Assembly: GCA_021397835.1 (NCBI GenBank)
Contig: JAJFZO010000609.1
Coordinates: 9,612,001-9,676,000, forward strand
Origin: Moringa oleifera
Lineage: Eukaryota > Streptophyta > Magnoliopsida > Brassicales > Moringaceae
DNA: 64,000 nt
Direction: 5' to 3'
This document shows, piece after piece, positions 39,754-52,300 of this stretch. The notes beneath the pieces were generated by a model. The model had not been told where the DNA came from. It saw only the letters and a program-made list of their open reading frames with translations, and searched no databases. Each line of letters starts with the position of its first letter. Position 1 is the first letter of the stretch. The position numbers and the translations under genes are program-made.

Positions 39754-41593
39754 GCACAAATTTTATCTCCACCCAATCACTAAGCATGCTTTGGGGAAGG
39801 AAAATAAGGCTTATGTATGCTTATTTGTTATTCAGAATAATGATAATAAGAAGAAAGCAAAGTGCATGCTGCCCCATTTTTATCTTCATAATAAATATAT
39901 GGTCAGGTTAAAGTGATGATCAGAATAGCCCATTTGTAGGTACAGTTAATTTGCATAGTGATGACCTTTTTTAAGCTTGTGAGGTGGTTGTGGTTTTGGG
40001 TGTCGGGTGGAGTGCAATCCTCACCATTTCCGCTGTTTTGTGGTTGTGGGCCCAATTGCCAATGGGAAGTGCATTTCCTTGTCATTCACCATGCTTTGAC
40101 TTTTGATTGAAATTTTTCTTGTCATGTCACACTCCTGCCTAAACATTTATTCAGCACCTCCTTGTGATACCCCTTCATAGATACTGAATAACATGGTTGA
40201 CACCATGAACTCGCTGGAGTATGAAACTTCGCGTCGGTGCCAAACGGAAGAGGAAATGGACTGTAGAATCTTGATCACATAATGCCCATGTTTTTGCTTG
40301 AATTTTTGTTAGATACAGGTTTTGATGGGTGGTTTACTACAAATCTCTTTGCCCGCTGGATTCTGATGTTCCGTTCGTTCTTTTTTATTTTTTGTCTTTG
40401 TTCTCGTTTGGTGATTTCTAATGAAGGGAGATAAGGGTAGGATTTAAAAGTTCCATTTTATTTTTTTGTGATGAAGGATGACCATCCATTAGCTGCACCA
40501 AGGCAGCTTCAGTAATTGATCCCTGCTATGCATTGATCAACTGGTCTTTTAACATAGTATGAAGAAAAAGAATCAGACTTAAGAAACCAAAATCATTGCC
40601 GCTAATGTTGTTCATGGAGCTGACCTTGTTACCATCACGGTGCAAGATAGCAGTTAAGAAACTGTAGCGCCTGATGAGTTACTGTCCTTTGAGTCACCAT
40701 TAATGAAATGGTTCTTCCCGGTTTGCATAGCTGGTTCAATGGATTGAGAAATTCTCCTGCTTAGGTCAATGCAATTACTTCTCAGATGGAAATCATCTTT
40801 TCTTTCACCTGTTATCCATTCAATTATTTGGAGCCAAGCTTGACTTACTGGATCGCTATTCAAACATCTAAAATTACAGCTGTATTAGGGGGCAGTAGCA
40901 ACTTCATCTCCTTTCCATCATACATTGATGTATACATGACCACTCTCTTGTACACCTGAACCATGCAGGCTGCAGTTTCTTGTATACTACTTTTAGACAG
41001 CCAGCAACAAATCTGGAGAGGCATCTTTGAACATTCAAGATTAATGTTGGTTAAGCATTTGCAATTTCATCTCTCTTCAAATTTTACATTTTCAACAGCA
41101 ACCAATCTTGGATGGTTAAGAGCAAAAAGTCAAACATAAAGAATCCATTTGAAATCCTCAGACAGTAAATAGGCAGGCAAGTAGCCTCTTGTCACTGAGA
41201 AACTTGTAGATGATTGAGATTATCACAGGCCGACCCAGGTCCAGAAGTTACTCTATATGAACAGGTCAAAGAAATGTCTAGCGTTTCATCCACCAGCTAC
41301 CAAAAGGCCTTTAGCATAATAATGATGGATCATGGATATAACATCTCAGTAAACTTAAAGAGCTCTATGATTTTACACCAGTCAGGCTCAAAATGTGCAC
41401 ATTGGTGAAAAATTGATGTAAATATATTGATAATATGTAAGGAATTAATCAGGTCTTGGTCATTGGCAACAATGAGGCCCCTGTATTATCTAGAAACCGC
41501 ATCGGCACAATGGTGAAGCCTGAATAAACAATTGGTTTACTGTTACAGAAATGTAATAGCATACCTCAGGTTGATCTTCTGCGCTAAAACTTT
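39754..41593. other. Convergent 3' regions of the AIM1-type and TCX genes
   Basis: Non-coding DNA between the AIM1-type stop and the TCX stop. The AIM1-type 3' UTR probably extends to about 40.3 kb, and the minus-strand TCX 3' UTR occupies the right part. Short open frames (39671-39916, 40654-40863, 41214-41408) lack recognisable motifs. No repeat or RNA gene was recognised. Confidence 0.45.
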
Positions 41594-44500
41594 TTACATT
41601 GGTTTTTCAGTCTTGGATTTAAAATCTCCATTTTCCAGCAAAGCTGGAAATTTAGGAAGATCATTATTGGAGGTGGTAACCACTGCTGTCTGCGGTGACT
41701 TTATTGTGGGTGAAACAACAGTTCTCCCGATGCCATTGCTAATTGGTCCCTGCTGATTCCCGATATCAGTTCTAGCATTTGGAGTGCTATTACCGTGTGG
41801 ATCTCTTTGGCTCCCTATCTCAGTTCTGGCTAATGATGAACATTTTGTTTCTGTATTGAAGATGTAACGGCATTGTTAGTGTCCGATGAAGCAAGAAAAT
41901 ATATACATATAGTAACATTTACAAAATCATAATAATTAAGCATCTGAACTCCATGCAATCCGAACTACAGACCATATTACCAAGTATAAGGTCTAACAGC
42001 TGGCTGGTCATAGCAAAGATGCAAACTTTCAATTGTAGAGAAGCCAGCATTGAATGCCATGTGTTTTTCACAACATGAGTGAATCACCACATTAAACTTA
42101 AATAAGGTGATCTAACTTAAGAATTAACTCAATAATCCTAACCACAGACTTCAACATTGAATTTTAAAAGGTCAAAAAATAACTACTGAGTTTTTGGGCC
42201 ATTCTTAAACGTCTTTGCTGCTCAGATTTTACCTTGCACCCAATGCTGTTTAACAGTTCGCAAAAATTGACCTTCTTATTCCTTCTATTTCATCAACTTT
42301 TCCTTGTGAAATTTAGCAAAAGGAAAAAGAAACATACCTTTTATTTCTCCAAAGGTGATAAGCCTATTAAGACAATCTCGAAACTTGGTTAAAACAATCC
42401 TTTCCTGCTCGGCATATATCTCTGTCATGCCTTGTCCATAAGGCAACTGAGAAGATGTGCTGCAACCATGGGCAATTGAGCCATTAGGTGAAGCTGCTGC
42501 CATGAATGTGTCTTGTTCATCACACATCAATGCCAAAGTTCCTGGAGACACTGGCCGACCTTTCGGCGCATCAGCACCATCTGAACTGGAATCATCAGGT
42601 CCAACTTTATCAACTTTATCAGCTTGGTTTGCACTGGAACAGTCATCAGCATTAGTTTTCTCAGCAATAGAATCCTTCAGGCTTTGCAGCCGATCTTGGG
42701 TTGACGAAGCAAAGGAAGTTTCTATCTGATCTTCTGGCCCCTTTTGTGCTGCATTTCTTTGATCTTAATGTATGCAGAATAGGAAAGAATGCCCATTTAG
42801 TCAATTGAAAAGGAGTATACAACAGGAAAGAATTACAACGCAAGTATACAGTCTACTAACCCATTTCTGAAACTACCAATGAGAAACGAATTCCAAATAG
42901 ATAAACCAGAGGAGGCATCTTTTAAATTCCTCAACAAAAAATCATATCCCATTAGCCCTCATTTAAGTAGTAGCCTGATTGTTTCACTAATAAAATACAG
43001 TTGTTTAAACCCTAATAGGGAGAAAAACCAAACATGCTGAAACAGAAATTATCCACAACAACTTTAAGCAATTTTCCAGTGTTCAGTGAATCAGGTAGGG
43101 TTCAGTTTTTCTCCATCTCTCCCTGTCTTCCTCTCTCACTCTTTTCTTTCGGCTGGGGGAAGGGTGGCGAATTAATAAACAAAGAAACTAATATGACTAT
43201 GCAGCCACATGAGTTTGTAGATGACTGACCATGAATTAAAGACAAAACATATTTCTTGTCAGACTCTGAAATTCTAAGCCAATAACTTTCAACCCTCATA
43301 AAAAAAGTCTACCTGCAAGTGTTTTGGCAGCTTCTCCTGCTACAACTACCAAAACTGAGCAGAGTTCTTTCAAATCCTGTGGTTGGATAATGTCTGCTAA
43401 GAGAGACCTTGAATTATCATAATAAACAAGTTAGCTTTCCCAGAAAAAAAGCACATTAGCATAGCTTCATGAATACAACAATATGTACCTATATGTGAAT
43501 TTTGATGGACCCATTGCTGCAGTGCTACCAGCACGGGAAACTGGACTGGAGGCCAAAGAAGATGAAGGTGCAGAAGATCTACCACTTGCCTGAGTATAAA
43601 TAGAAAATACATGCTAAATAGAACTGTCAATGTTCATAAAGTTCTACCACGATCAAGAACGAGAACATTCATCATTGAATCACCCAATCAAAATGCAAAA
43701 TTTTAGTCCAAAAGCCAAATAGACATTACTTTTGACTTGAAGTAAAAGAAAATGATTTGGCTATTAACTCAGTTAAACACAATGAAAGTCTATTTGCAAT
43801 ATGAATATAAACAAAGCTCCTCCAACAATCAGCCCAAAAATTGTCCTTGGTAAAATACACTTCGATGAAATTACCTGTTGAAAATGTCCAAGCCTGTGAA
43901 CAGATGGATCCTTGGTTCCTGACCCAAAGAAAAGTTCCTGACCTTTTCTCTTCTTAGAAACTGGAGGGGATGCATAGCCAGAGGACCCAATAGCTCCAGT
44001 TATGGCAGCGTTTGCTGCCTGCTGAATATATGCCATATTGTTGGCATGGTCACCATGAAAGAGAGCCTGTCTCTCCTCACTTCCTTCGAAGTTTTTGCAG
44101 TCGAGGCATTTGCAATTCTCAGAGCAAAGAATATTAGCTTGGAAGCACTCACAGTACTTTTTGAGGCAACCTGATTTCTTGCAGTGGCATCCCTTGTTGT
44201 GCTTTCCCAGAATTAGAATTTCCCCGGCCTCCTCCTGCAATGATATTAATCCAGCCCATATGCTTGTCAACAAAAGCCAAAGAGAAACATTCAGCTGTAC
44301 CATGCAAATTGAGATGTAAATATCAATTCAATTTTGGACATTACTATCTGTTGTTAATGCATTCTTTTCTTCAAAATGGCGTCAGGTAAAATGTTCCGAC
44401 CAGTTATATTTCACATAAAAGGGTATGAATTGTGGATATGAATTAATATACAAACCAACAGAAACAAAACCATTAGCAGAAAACACTTTTCAAATTTTTT

Positions 44501-45211
44501 CTAAGAGACATGATTATTTTTGGTTTATGTTCTTTCCTGCAACACATACCCTACTATCTCGTGTACCATGTGGACTGCTTGCAATTTTGGGCCTGAATGC
44601 ATTTGGGTTACGCTCCAAAGTTGCTTCCACTGCTTCTCTTCGAGCAGCTTCATTTTCAACATTGTTATAACAATTTACACAGTTGCATCCATCACAGTAT
44701 ATACCAGACGCAAAGCATTCACAGTACCTGATGGATATTGGATAAATTAAATTCATGAAGTAAATTTACTATACCAACTATAAAGCTGCATCAAATTTAT
44801 ACATCAAATGTTTGCAACACCATTGAGAATGCCAATAGGGATACAAAAATGTGCACATGCACCAGTGGCTCCTCTAGATTCCCAGGAAATAACATGCAAG
44901 CAGAATACTCAACTATTTATCTTTCCAAGAAATTTGACAGCTACTATTTGAAATACGTAACAAACAAGCAAGGCATATAACAAATTACCATATAGGTCCG
45001 GTAGAAATGTTACAAGGACTTTGAATATAACATCCATCACAAACATCTTGCAGTCAAATTTTTAGCTACATAAATTAAGTTGCTTTCTTCTATATTTACT
45101 CCCCTGAAAAATTGTATAGAAGTATTTATCAACATGCATCGCTCATTCCATCATTTTGGAAAACCAATAATGAAGTATTGCAACTTATACTTCCCAAAAA
45201 ATAATAAGCTG

Positions 45212-45247
<36 letters not shown>

Positions 45248-47575
45248 GTACTATCCTAACCCAATTTACTTCTTTATGGAAAAAATATATCAGAACTGCT
45301 CACTCAATAAATAAAACACCAGAATCTACAGTGTGGCAACCTAGTGAAGATATAACTTCTGGAGGAAAAAAAAAAAAGCACAAAAAAAGTACAAAGGGAG
45401 GAAGAATTATTTGGTATAATTCATTATTGTGGCACCACTTGACAATTGAGAAAATGAAGTGAACTTTTGCAAGCTGAATCTGTTGGCTTCTCAACTGTCA
45501 TTCTTCAGATAAGTTACTTGGAGAATTACAACATGCTGTGCTTAAAAAGATCAGTGAAGCTTGAATTGAAGTTTACCAAATAAGAATGTGCTTTAAATGA
45601 ACATCAATGTAAATCAGTTTAGCTTGGGCAATGAAGCAGTGTTAAGGCCCAAAGGTACAAGCAATTATCACGGTTACTCACTAGAAAAATTTCAATAAAC
45701 AATGTTCAATAACTAAAATTGTTGCAGTCAATTTAAACAATGTTTACTCACTAAAATTGTTGCACTAATCAGCATCAGTAATAAGACATGAGTGGAATTA
45801 TTGATAAGCAATAAGATTCATTAGCCTCATAAAATATATAAAAATTCCTGAGTGAAATTGGAAAGAAATAGTTTTTTCATTCCATTATTCTCTGAGTTAC
45901 CAACTCAGGATTGAAAATTTTCTTCCTGTTTTCATGTCTCAATCATTTTATCATTCTTTAAATTTTATAGATAATCTAAAGAACATAGAGAGGTGGTTTG
46001 CATCAAACACATTGATGAAGTTCAGTAAAAACAAAATGCATTTAAGGATGCTAAAGACCAGAGAGGACAGTTTAGCTCTCTGATAAAGAACTCCTTCAAA
46101 CCAAAAATGTAAGGGGAAATGATGGACTTACAACTTCAAGCAGCGTGAGTGTTTACAATTACACTGTTTTTGCTTCTTTGGAGTCCCATCTTTTGCATCA
46201 ACATTAGGCCGTGGTCTTGATTTGGGAGATTCAGGTTTCCTAGAGAAAGAAATAATATGTTACTGCAGAATGAATAGATAACACTTCGACCTTAAAAATT
46301 AAGTCCTACAAACAACTCCATATTTGTAAAGCATGCATTGCTATGAAACATCACTTCCCTAGACCTCGAGCTTGTGAGAGAAAATCATAAACAAATGCAT
46401 CAAATAACTGAGAACATCAGCACTCTAAGTCATTATGCATCATCCGCTCTGAAATTAATCCTATAAAAGAAAGGAATGGGGAGGTGAGAGAGAGAGTGAA
46501 CAAGGATCAAGTTTGTAAGAACTAAAAGATGAAAAACCAAAGACCCAAGTAATCAAGTTTAAGAAAAAATCATAGCAATGAAAAGCACTACTCTCATCAC
46601 ACCAAGTACAAAGTTAAGAATTCTGGAAAATGAAAAAGGAAGATGCAAATAACGCCAACAAAATCAACAAAATGACGAACAAAGTCATAACAAAATCATA
46701 TTTGCATCAAAGGAACTAAACCACTGATTCATTCACAACAAGTAGTTTAAAAAACACGTCAAAATAACTTGATTCTAATTCAAAGATCGGAGAGACCTCA
46801 AGAGGATATCATCATAAACTTCCCCCCTTTTCCCTCACCATCCCTCTTCACCCCACGGCAAAGACACACCTGAAGAAAAAATGTCTCCAGCAGCCAAATA
46901 GGAAAATGACATAAGTTTGCACTAAATGATTGACAGGTTCTTTTTTGAGAAGGTTAAAGTCTCCTCTACTAATGCAAAAATAGGAATAGTGGCATTTCAA
47001 TGGATCGGCCATAACTTGAACTCAACAGCTAAAATTCAAACTTGCCAGAGAGAGAATATAGATATGAATTAGAAGGTCAATAGAATAATAACCTGATAAT
47101 TAACAACTATAGTCGCCCCTTTGAAGAAAAACAAATTTCAAACTTCCAAACAGAAGCATCAATCTTCACAGTTAAAACCCGCATAGCTCAAATTCAACAA
47201 ATTTAGCACGGAAATGTTCAGTCCCCAAACATAAACTGAAAAATCAAATACACAAAATTTAAAAACTTACACGACCCTGACTGAAGCATGCGGCCCCTGC
47301 GGCGGCGGAAACGGCGGGACCACAGGCATCAGCACCATCTGCGGTTTTGTCTGCGGCTGGTTCTGTGCCGATGCCTGCTGCACCATAGCTATCGTTGTCG
47401 TGGTGGCTGCTGCCACCTTAGATTGCGGGTGCTCCGGCAAAGCCACACTTCCCGACACCCCGCCAAAGCCACCGGTGAAGTCCAGCTGCCGCGCCAGCTT
47501 CTTGGCTGGAAAATCCGCTGCCTCAGATTGCGTCTTTTTTGGCGGGAATTCCCCTCCCTCACCACCTTCCCCCAT
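41594..47575 (-). CDS. CPP/TCX (tesmin/TSO1-like, LIN54-like) CXC-domain DNA-binding protein
   Basis: Eight exons in transcript order: 47575-47271, 46239-46132, 44727-44550, 44234-43875, 43589-43489, 43407-43313, 42763-42338, 41850-41594. They join in frame to 609 residues. The start is ATG 47575 ([14 protein letters not shown]); a longer frame to 47584 lacks an ATG. Two cysteine-rich CXC motifs lie at about residues 124-163 ([16 protein letters not shown]) and 209-248 ([16 protein letters not shown]), joined by a linker with the conserved RNPNAFRPK. Such proteins bind TTTGAA-like CHR elements; Arabidopsis TCX5 and TCX6, the closest type, are subunits of the plant DREAM cell-cycle repressor complex. 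The C-terminus has Gln/Ser-rich regions and a tandem 18-residue repeat. The leader has an 11-codon uORF at 47783-47818. Exact orthology to TCX5 or TCX6 is not proved. Confidence 0.93.
41723..41830 (-). repeat. 54-bp coding tandem repeat in the TCX last exon
   Basis: Two adjacent 18-codon units (41830-41777 and 41776-41723 on the minus strand) encode peptides starting [11 protein letters not shown] and [11 protein letters not shown]. The copies have diverged after the first half. The repeat sits in the poorly conserved C-terminal tail. Confidence 0.6.
45214..45245. repeat. (AT)n microsatellite in the TCX second intron
   Basis: An AT dinucleotide run of about 32 bp in the 1.4-kb intron between coding exons 2 and 3. 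It is self-complementary and likely length-variable. Confidence 0.9.
47535..47548. promoter_or_regulatory. E2F-type consensus site inside the TCX first exon
   Basis: The plus strand reads TTTTTTGGCGGGAA, which is TTCCCGCCAAAAAA on the gene strand. This is a near-perfect E2F consensus (TTTSSCGS class) 27-40 nt downstream of the start codon. It encodes the FPPKK stretch, so coding constraint may explain part of it. DREAM complexes contain E2F, and this gene encodes a DREAM-type subunit, so autoregulation is conceivable but not shown. Confidence 0.4.
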
Positions 47576-49305
47576 CCAATTCAAAATCCTAAAATCTCAG
47601 CAACCAAAATATGCAAAAACTTTCTTCTTTGTTCACTAAAATATAACCTCAATCCACTAATTACTCTCTGCTAATTGGACAAATTCTTCCAATCTACTCG
47701 AATTCAAGAAATTGCAGATCCAATAACCAATCTGGAGTCCCCCAGAATATAAAACTACGAGAGAAATGAGCGATAGCTCAGCTCAAGATTTAAACCAAAA
47801 AGAAAGCAGCGAAAGCATTCAAATAGAGATTTTTGATCTAACTCGGCCAGCGAGAAACTGTAGAGAGAGAAAGTGTAGGGTTTTAGTGCAGTGATTGGGC
47901 AGAGAGAGAAAGAGAGAGAGATTGTAAAAGGGAGCAAAAGATGGACTTGGTTTTATTGTTGTTGTTCTTCTTCGTCTCTCCTCCCTCTCTCTAACATGTT
48001 TTGAAATTTCAATTTTTGGCTATATTGAATGGTGAGATCGGCCTGGTAGTTTGATCAGACGGTCGATGTTGAAATAACGGATCCGACGGCAAGAATTCAT
48101 AGAACTGAAGTTTAGCCTGTGGTTGACCGTCGGATATAAGGACATATAAGATGTCTACAAAAGCGGTTCGGGTTAAAAGTGTCTGATTGGAAAGTACCCG
48201 GTGGGCTTGAGGTCACAACAAGAGAAATGCTCACTGCCACTCACTTTGCGCCACGTGGTGGAACAATCTTAGTGTGACACATGGCAATGTATGATTGGAG
48301 AGACAAGATATAAAGGGGGTTGTATGACAACGAGGGAATTTTTTAAGATTCGCCCTCGTTAAAGTGAAAATACAATAAAGTTGGCGCCGAAGGACTCAGT
48401 TGTTGACTTCATGGATACGCTGGTACAAACACAGAGGAGGCTGGGAGCAAAATATTGTAGAAGGCTAGAAGTGGGCGTGTTCTCTGATAACTTGTAAAAA
48501 TAACAAAAGAATTTAAAAAAAAGAATGTCAAAATTGTCTGAATCTGTTATGCTCCTCTCTTTGATGAGAAGATAAAACATACAGATTTCACATGAAAAAC
48601 TGAACTTCAGGTCTGTTTCACCAGGATTAGGGACAGACTGTTTGATCCTTCTGAAATTGATTATTAATTTGCGGTCAATCACTGAAAACCAAATTAGTGT
48701 TTCTGTTATGGTATTAGTTGACATGAATTAATTACAAAGATAAACTTAATAATCTATTGAATCTTTCTAAGTGCAGACCTGATCTCACTGGTAAGAAAAC
48801 AAATGTTGATGTTATGTAACATGGCAATCCATGTCCGTGCAAGTTGAGTTTGGGTTTTTCAACAAGAACAATTCAATAATTAGATATCCCACTGAGGAAA
48901 CAACAGCCAGCATTGTGGAAAAGCTGAAAACAAAAGCCAATGCTGCAACCATTTCCCCCTGATCAAAAATAAACTCGAATATCTATAAAAATTCATTTTT
49001 GGGAATTTGTGAAGGTAGACTTGACAGTAATGCTGTAGGTAATTGATTCCTCAAGCACCCATCCACTTCTGAAAAACTGGTACCACATATTCTATATTTC
49101 AGGTCAAAAAAACAAGATCATTAACTCACAAGGAAAAGACAGGCGAAAACAAACTTTAAATTGTTACAAGTAATAAGAAAAAAAAAGAGTGAAACAGTAG
49201 ATTCTAGTTCAAGCCCTAGGCTGCTCTATAACATCTTCCCTCAATCTCACTCGTAAGACAAAGGCCACGTCATTAGGGGAGATACACCTGCAAGTTCCAG
49301 CCATG
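47576..49305. other. TCX promoter/leader and zinc-finger gene 3' region
   Basis: Positions 47576-48060 are the leader and proximal promoter of the minus-strand TCX gene, GA/CT-rich around 47870-47995. A palindromic G-box CCACGTGG lies at 48251-48258. Positions 48330-49305 include the 3' UTR of the zinc-finger gene. A 121-codon open frame at 48359-48724 (minus) has no recognisable domain. No RNA gene was seen. Confidence 0.45.
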
Positions 49306-52300
49306 CTAATATGCATCTCCAACTCGGTCGCGTGCCATACCACGACGATCTTCTCGTCCTCGTTCCATGTACATATCCCGACGGTAGTCCTTCAGTATGG
49401 GGTCGCCCCTAATCGGGGATCTGCTTCTCTCTCTCATATCTCGTCCCCATCGGCTCCTATGAGGATGAAGTGGTGGAGGTGGTGGTGGAGATGCTACCCG
49501 CCTCTCATATATTCTCCTTTCATTTAAAAAGCCATCTCTTCCGCGGTCCCTGTGGCCCCAATCAACTGGTACTGGTCTATCAAGTCTGCTTCTCCCTCTA
49601 TAGTCATCTTCTGGATAATCCAGCCGATCCCTCCGAATGTGATCAGAAAATCTGCCTTCATGCCTTAGAGGGGCCAGACCACCAGCGCCAAACTCTCTAG
49701 GGCCATCCCTGCCCCAAGCACGAGGAGGAGACCTGTAGCCATTCATGTTTCTTCCAGGTGAAAGAACCATTGGAGGACCAGGGAAACGCCTAGGGGGAGC
49801 ATGTGGAGGTGGAGGTGGGGGGTCAGGAAAGCCCCTACGGGGACTGCCACCACCAGGTGCATATCGATGCCTCTTGCAGTTATTACAGTATTCTCGCCTT
49901 GCAAAGTTTAGGTTTCTACAGCTGAAAAACATATAAATACTATATAAACCAAAAAGTCTACTCTCACATGCACAAAATTAAAAGTGCAAGACGACAAACC
50001 CCTTCATCACCTCTTTTCAACTAATCATCAATCATTTAAATCTAGAATTAAAATTTCACCACATAATTCAGAATCTCACAAAATCGAATTCATCATTATT
50101 CTCCAATCCATGATTTTATAACATGCCATATTGTATTAGCTAAAAGAATAGGCAATCATTTCTATTTCCAATGACACAAAACCAAATAACACCTGCCCTC
50201 CAACTGGCTTAAAAAATGCACATAACATCAAAAGGAAACACACAAGATTGACTACTATGAAGTGATCTAGCACACAAGAAATATATGTGAAATACAAAAG
50301 GAAAAGGACATTTACAATTTGAAAAGCAAGATAAGGACTCACAGAGGATCTGGGCAGATCCAATCTCCTTCCCTCGGTCGCACATTTGGATTATTTCTGC
50401 TCATGCCATCACCTCTAAAAGGCCCAGGACCAAATCCAGGCCCATCAAGACCTCTATCAAATGGGCGACCACCAATCCTTCCTCGAGCATATGGAGGTGA
50501 ATTGTCTCGATAACGACCAGGATCCCTTCTGCTACCAAAGTCACGGTTGCGAGGAGGACCACCTGAGTGATCAAAATCAGAGCCATAACGTTGATCTGCA
50601 TCCCGACGGCGTACAGGAGAACTAGAACCTGCACGAATTCTATATCCTGGAAAAAAAAAGCCAGTAAAATCTAAAGATAAATAACCTTGAATGCAGTAAG
50701 GGAGATACATGCATTTATTAGCTGAACATTTGCAGCCAATGAAACTCCCAACTACCAATTGAGCAGAGTTTGGGAGAGCAGTTGGCAGCTTATTAATCTC
50801 CTCATCATGGATGGTAAAAGAACCATTATATTAGTGTGAGAGGAAGTAAGAAGCTTACACGAGTACCACATTACTTCTCAAAGATTTACCTACATTACCA
50901 TATAGAATAAATGCAGCAACGAGCAAGTGAAATTCTCATTACCTGTACTTACCATGTATGTAGTAACTCACTGTCCTCTGATAGAAAACATGTTCAATTG
51001 TCCTATATTCAAGATCCAAGTCCATCTATACAAACCATTACAAGCTCAAGAAGTAATTTCAACCTAAATATCTGAACTAGCATGCTTACACCATGAATCT
51101 GGAACCACCAATATTTAGTAGCACACTGTGGTAGTCGTTAGCCAGAGAACATCATCTACACCTGTGCTCTGCAGATTATGCAACGTATGCCTAGCGTATA
51201 GAAACCCAACACAGCAAGTTATAAAGTCTTTGTCATTCTATTCCAAAACCCCCAGTTTAAACACACCTTCGTAAGGAGCAACAACAACAATAGCAAACTC
51301 AATGAGGAAGATGTAACCAAGAGAAGACCCACCAGTTTGAGAATAATCAATTTATTCAATGCATCACCATGTTACATTCTTCACTTCTTTCAGAAATATC
51401 TTGGAATTTTGTCAAAAAGTGTTGAACCACACTCCCAGAATACTACTCAGACCCCATACTTCCCAAGTTCCACCCAGACAAAGCATAATTACTAAAAACC
51501 ACTTCATAGAACACCAGCCATGAAGCCAGGTCCAATCCCATTACCATAGCCCCTGACAACGCCTCATATAACAAACACCGAAAAGAAGAAGAAAGAAAGG
51601 GGAACCCAAAGAAGAGAAATAACCAATGGATGTAAGATAACGGCAGCACCTGTCTGCACCAGAGATAAAGTTATGATAGAAACCTGCAACAGCCCACCAT
51701 AAGCTATAAAGAAAGCAATCTACCGAATTCCCAATATCTCATGCACTTATCACCACTGTTACGACTCTACAATCAGTTCCATGGTAAATACTAAAGGCAT
51801 CTAACCCAACCCTATTAATACCAATTGGAAGAGAAAAAAGGAAAAAAGAAATAAATTCCCAAATCAAACCACAATTGCAGTTCCAAACCAGAAATCCACA
51901 CATGTAACAACAATCAGGAAGTCTCAATATTATGCGTCTCAATCAACCAATGACATCGATGGCTATAGACCACTTCCACCGGCAATAACCATCTTCCATG
52001 ATAGAAAATCAGCTTCAACAAAGGCACCCTCTGAAGTACCAAACCATGCTAGATTTTCCATCATACTGTATAGAACCCAATAACCCAGCATTTCCATTGA
52101 TCCCAACTAAGAAAGACCCTCACAACCAATAGATGCAGTTGATAATGTGGTCATCCCAACATCTTAAACCATGTCTTGCAACCAGCTTGAATCCTTAGCA
52201 GCAAATTCATCATCAAGTGTTATTTAGGGTTTGCATTTCGAGTTAAAAACCTTTTATTTTGTTGAACCCAACACCATAGTCATAGTCTGCATTAAATTCC

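Noticed and set aside
45214..45245. AT run considered as a hairpin RNA or MITE
   Set aside because: A simple dinucleotide repeat with no loop or flanking inverted repeats.
47288..47674. 128-codon plus-strand frame, Arg/Cys-rich, opposite the TCX first exon
   Set aside because: Its composition is the mirror of the Pro/Gln/Ala-rich TCX exon, and it ends in the TCX leader; shadow frame.
48359..48724. 121-codon minus-strand open frame between TCX and the zinc-finger gene
   Set aside because: No recognisable domain, no coding-like composition and no start context; AT-rich chance frame.
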